Origin: an uncultured Lachnoclostridium sp.
Lineage (GTDB): Bacteria > Bacillota > Clostridia > Lachnospirales > Lachnospiraceae
Assembly: GCA_902464595.1 (NCBI GenBank)
Contig: CABQJX010000003.1
Span: forward strand, 9,502-73,501
Length of the DNA: 64,000 nucleotides
Reading direction: 5' to 3'
This document shows, piece after piece, positions 62,470-64,000 of the stretch. Positions within the stretch are counted from its first letter, which is position 1. Each line of letters opens with the position of its first letter. The translations under genes and the position numbers were made by a program. The notes under the pieces are model-generated. The model worked only from the letters and a program-made list of their open reading frames with translations, was not told the origin of the DNA and did no database searches.

Positions 62470-64000
62470 ATGAAGAAGTTAATGAGTTATTCGGTAGTCC
62501 TGTTTGTGATTACCATAATCCTGCTGTTGATTATACCTATGCCAGCGGCTATGGTGGATGTGGCGATTATTTTGAATATGTCATTTTCCATGATGATCCT
62601 TGTTATAACCATGACCATTCGCGAGCCTCTGGAATTTTCCATTTTCCCATCTCTTTTGCTGGTAACTACCTTATTCCGATTGGGGATTAATGTTTCTACC
62701 ACCCGCAATATCCTGAAAAACAGCGGATCTTCAGGAAAGGTAATCGCTGCTTTTGGCGATTTTATTCTGGGTGGAAATGTTGTGGTGGGAATGATCATTT
62801 TCTTGATCATTGTGCTCATGCAGTTCATTGTGATTACCAAGGGGGCGGAGCGAGTAGCCGAGGTAGCTGCTCGTTTTACTCTAGATGCTATGCCTGGAAA
62901 GCAGATGGCTATTGATGCGGATTTAAGTTCTGGCCTCATCAATGAACAGCAGGCAAAGGAACAGAGAAGCAAGATCCAGAGGGAAGCAGATTTTTACGGT
63001 TCTATGGATGGTGCGACCAAAATCGTAAAAGGAGATGCGGTGATGTCCTTGATTACCACCGCTATTAATCTGATTGGAGGAAGCATTATTGGGATTGTCC
63101 AGTCCGGCGATTCGATTGGAAACGTTCTGAGTACTTATTCCATCGCTACGGTGGGAGATGGCCTGGTATCTCAGATTCCAGCTCTTTTGATTTCCGTGGC
63201 TACGGGCATGATCGTTACAAGAGCAGTGTCGGAGGGAAGCTTAAACGAAGATGTGTCTCACCAGTTTATGGCCCAGCCGCATGCCATTATGATAAGCGGC
63301 TTGGCGGTGGCGGTCATGTCCGTAATCCCAGGAATGCCCATTGGTTCCATGCTTGCCATTGCCGTAGTACTGGTAGGAGGCGGATATTATCTCGCAAGAC
63401 GGATCCAGACAGAGCCATCTATAGCAGCTGCTGCCATATATGGAATGGAGCCTGCTATCCAGGGGGAGGCCGGAGCTGAAGCAGCTGCCGCTTCAGCTCC
63501 GGTTAGGGAAGAAGATTATTTTAAGGATGTGAATAATGTCTATTCCCTTCTGACACTGGAACCTATTGAGATGGAATTTGGCTATAGCCTTATCCCTATG
63601 GCGGATGAGTCTGCCGGAGGGCGTCTTATCAGCCGGATTGTGATTTTTCGCCGCCAGTACGCCCAAGATATGGGTTATGTGATCCCTTCGATTCGCCTAA
63701 GGGACAGCTCCATGTTAGCTCCCAGCCAGTACTGTATCAAGATCCGGGGGGAAGTTGCCAGAGGGGAGATACTAGTGGATTATTTCTTGGCTCTGGAGCC
63801 GGAGTCTCCAGAACAGGAGGTGGATGGTATTGAGACCATCGAACCAGCCTATGGGATTCCTAGCCGCTGGATCCGCCCGGAAAACAGGGAGAGGGCCGAG
63901 CTGTATGGTTATACAGTTATCGATCCCCTGTCCGTTATGGTAACCCATCTTTCCGAGGTGATTCGCCAGCACGCATTTGAGCTGATTACTCGCCAGGAGG
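62470..64000 (+). CDS. flhA: Flagellar export protein FlhA (3' end outside the window)
   Basis: Main export gate protein, open to the right edge; 510 residues are seen. It begins with membrane spans ([20 protein letters not shown]), then [36 protein letters not shown], the FHIPEP-type loop [11 protein letters not shown] and [19 protein letters not shown]. The cytoplasmic domain begins after a Glu/Ala-rich linker near residue 345. The start is ATG 62470 or in-frame ATG 62452, both after the flhB stop. Confidence 0.95.
   Translation, partial: MKKLMSYSVVLFVITIILLLIIPMPAAMVDVAIILNMSFSMMILVITMTIREPLEFSIFPSLLLVTTLFRLGINVSTTRNILKNSGSSGKVIAAFGDFILGGNVVVGMIIFLIIVLMQFIVITKGAERVAEVAARFTLDAMPGKQMAIDADLSSGLINEQQAKEQRSKIQREADFYGSMDGATKIVKGDAVMSLITTAINLIGGSIIGIVQSGDSIGNVLSTYSIATVGDGLVSQIPALLISVATGMIVTRAVSEGSLNEDVSHQFMAQPHAIMISGLAVAVMSVIPGMPIGSMLAIAVVLVGGGYYLARRIQTEPSIAAAAIYGMEPAIQGEAGAEAAAASAPVREEDYFKDVNNVYSLLTLEPIEMEFGYSLIPMADESAGGRLISRIVIFRRQYAQDMGYVIPSIRLRDSSMLAPSQYCIKIRGEVARGEILVDYFLALEPESPEQEVDGIETIEPAYGIPSRWIRPENRERAELYGYTVIDPLSVMVTHLSEVIRQHAFELITRQE

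Noticed and set aside
1..64000. CRISPR arrays, tRNA, rRNA, riboswitches or insertion sequences
   Set aside because: None could be seen by reading; no regularly spaced repeats, transposase genes or clear RNA gene folds were found. A covariance-model search was not possible.

Overview
The window looks like a chromosomal segment of an anaerobic, motile, low-to-mid GC Gram-positive of the Clostridia, most likely a Lachnospiraceae-type gut bacterium. The reasons are a Firmicutes-style flagellar operon with fliY and flbD, a BofC-like protein, a single-span signal peptidase I, a YesM/YesN two-component pair, and ferredoxin-bearing MinD-type ATPases. I saw no rRNA, tRNA, CRISPR array or insertion sequence.

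Layout. 1-3303: end of ybeY, a DUF3048 lipoprotein and a MurJ/SpoVB-type flippase. 3362-5109: an AT-rich restriction-modification island closely resembling EcoRV and its methylase. 5302-8814: BofC-like protein and two FAD-dependent oxidoreductases, one with a 36-bp tandem repeat in its tail. 9050-24390: a long, tightly packed surface-decoration locus. It has a PEP mutase fused to a nucleotidyltransferase, phosphonopyruvate decarboxylase, further nucleotidyl/cytidylyltransferases, three tandem LicD phosphotransferases, a radical SAM protein, an acetyltransferase, an ATP pyrophosphatase and a DUF362 protein. It should make a nucleotide-activated phosphonate and attach it to a glycan. The radical SAM gene is interrupted by a run of 12 G, a likely phase-variable tract. 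24628-27664: proB, a DUF896 protein, proA and signal peptidase I. 27630-31132: two AraC-type regulators and a YfcC carrier. 31317-34098: a DUF134-NifX fusion, two ferredoxin-containing ATPases and a NifX-like protein. 34450-43012: a sugar ABC transporter with a lactonase-like hydrolase, a YesN/YesM pair and a degenerate ABC ATPase.

43174-64000: a tyrosine recombinase, a probable invertible promoter, a zinc-ribbon/AP2 protein whose two parts lie in different frames, and the flagellar operon from flgB to flhA, which runs off the window. Two 25-bp inverted repeats (24/25 identical) flank 188 bp that contain a good sigma-A promoter. In the sequenced orientation this promoter points away from the flagellar genes, so this copy appears to be in the flagella-OFF state. 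flgC is displaced to between cheY and fliY, and fliL is absent from its usual place.

The strongest theme is variable control of surface structures: a recombinase-driven promoter switch for flagella and a homopolymer switch inside a phosphonate/LicD glycan-decoration locus. All functional statements rest on reading motifs and remembered families; no database search was run.
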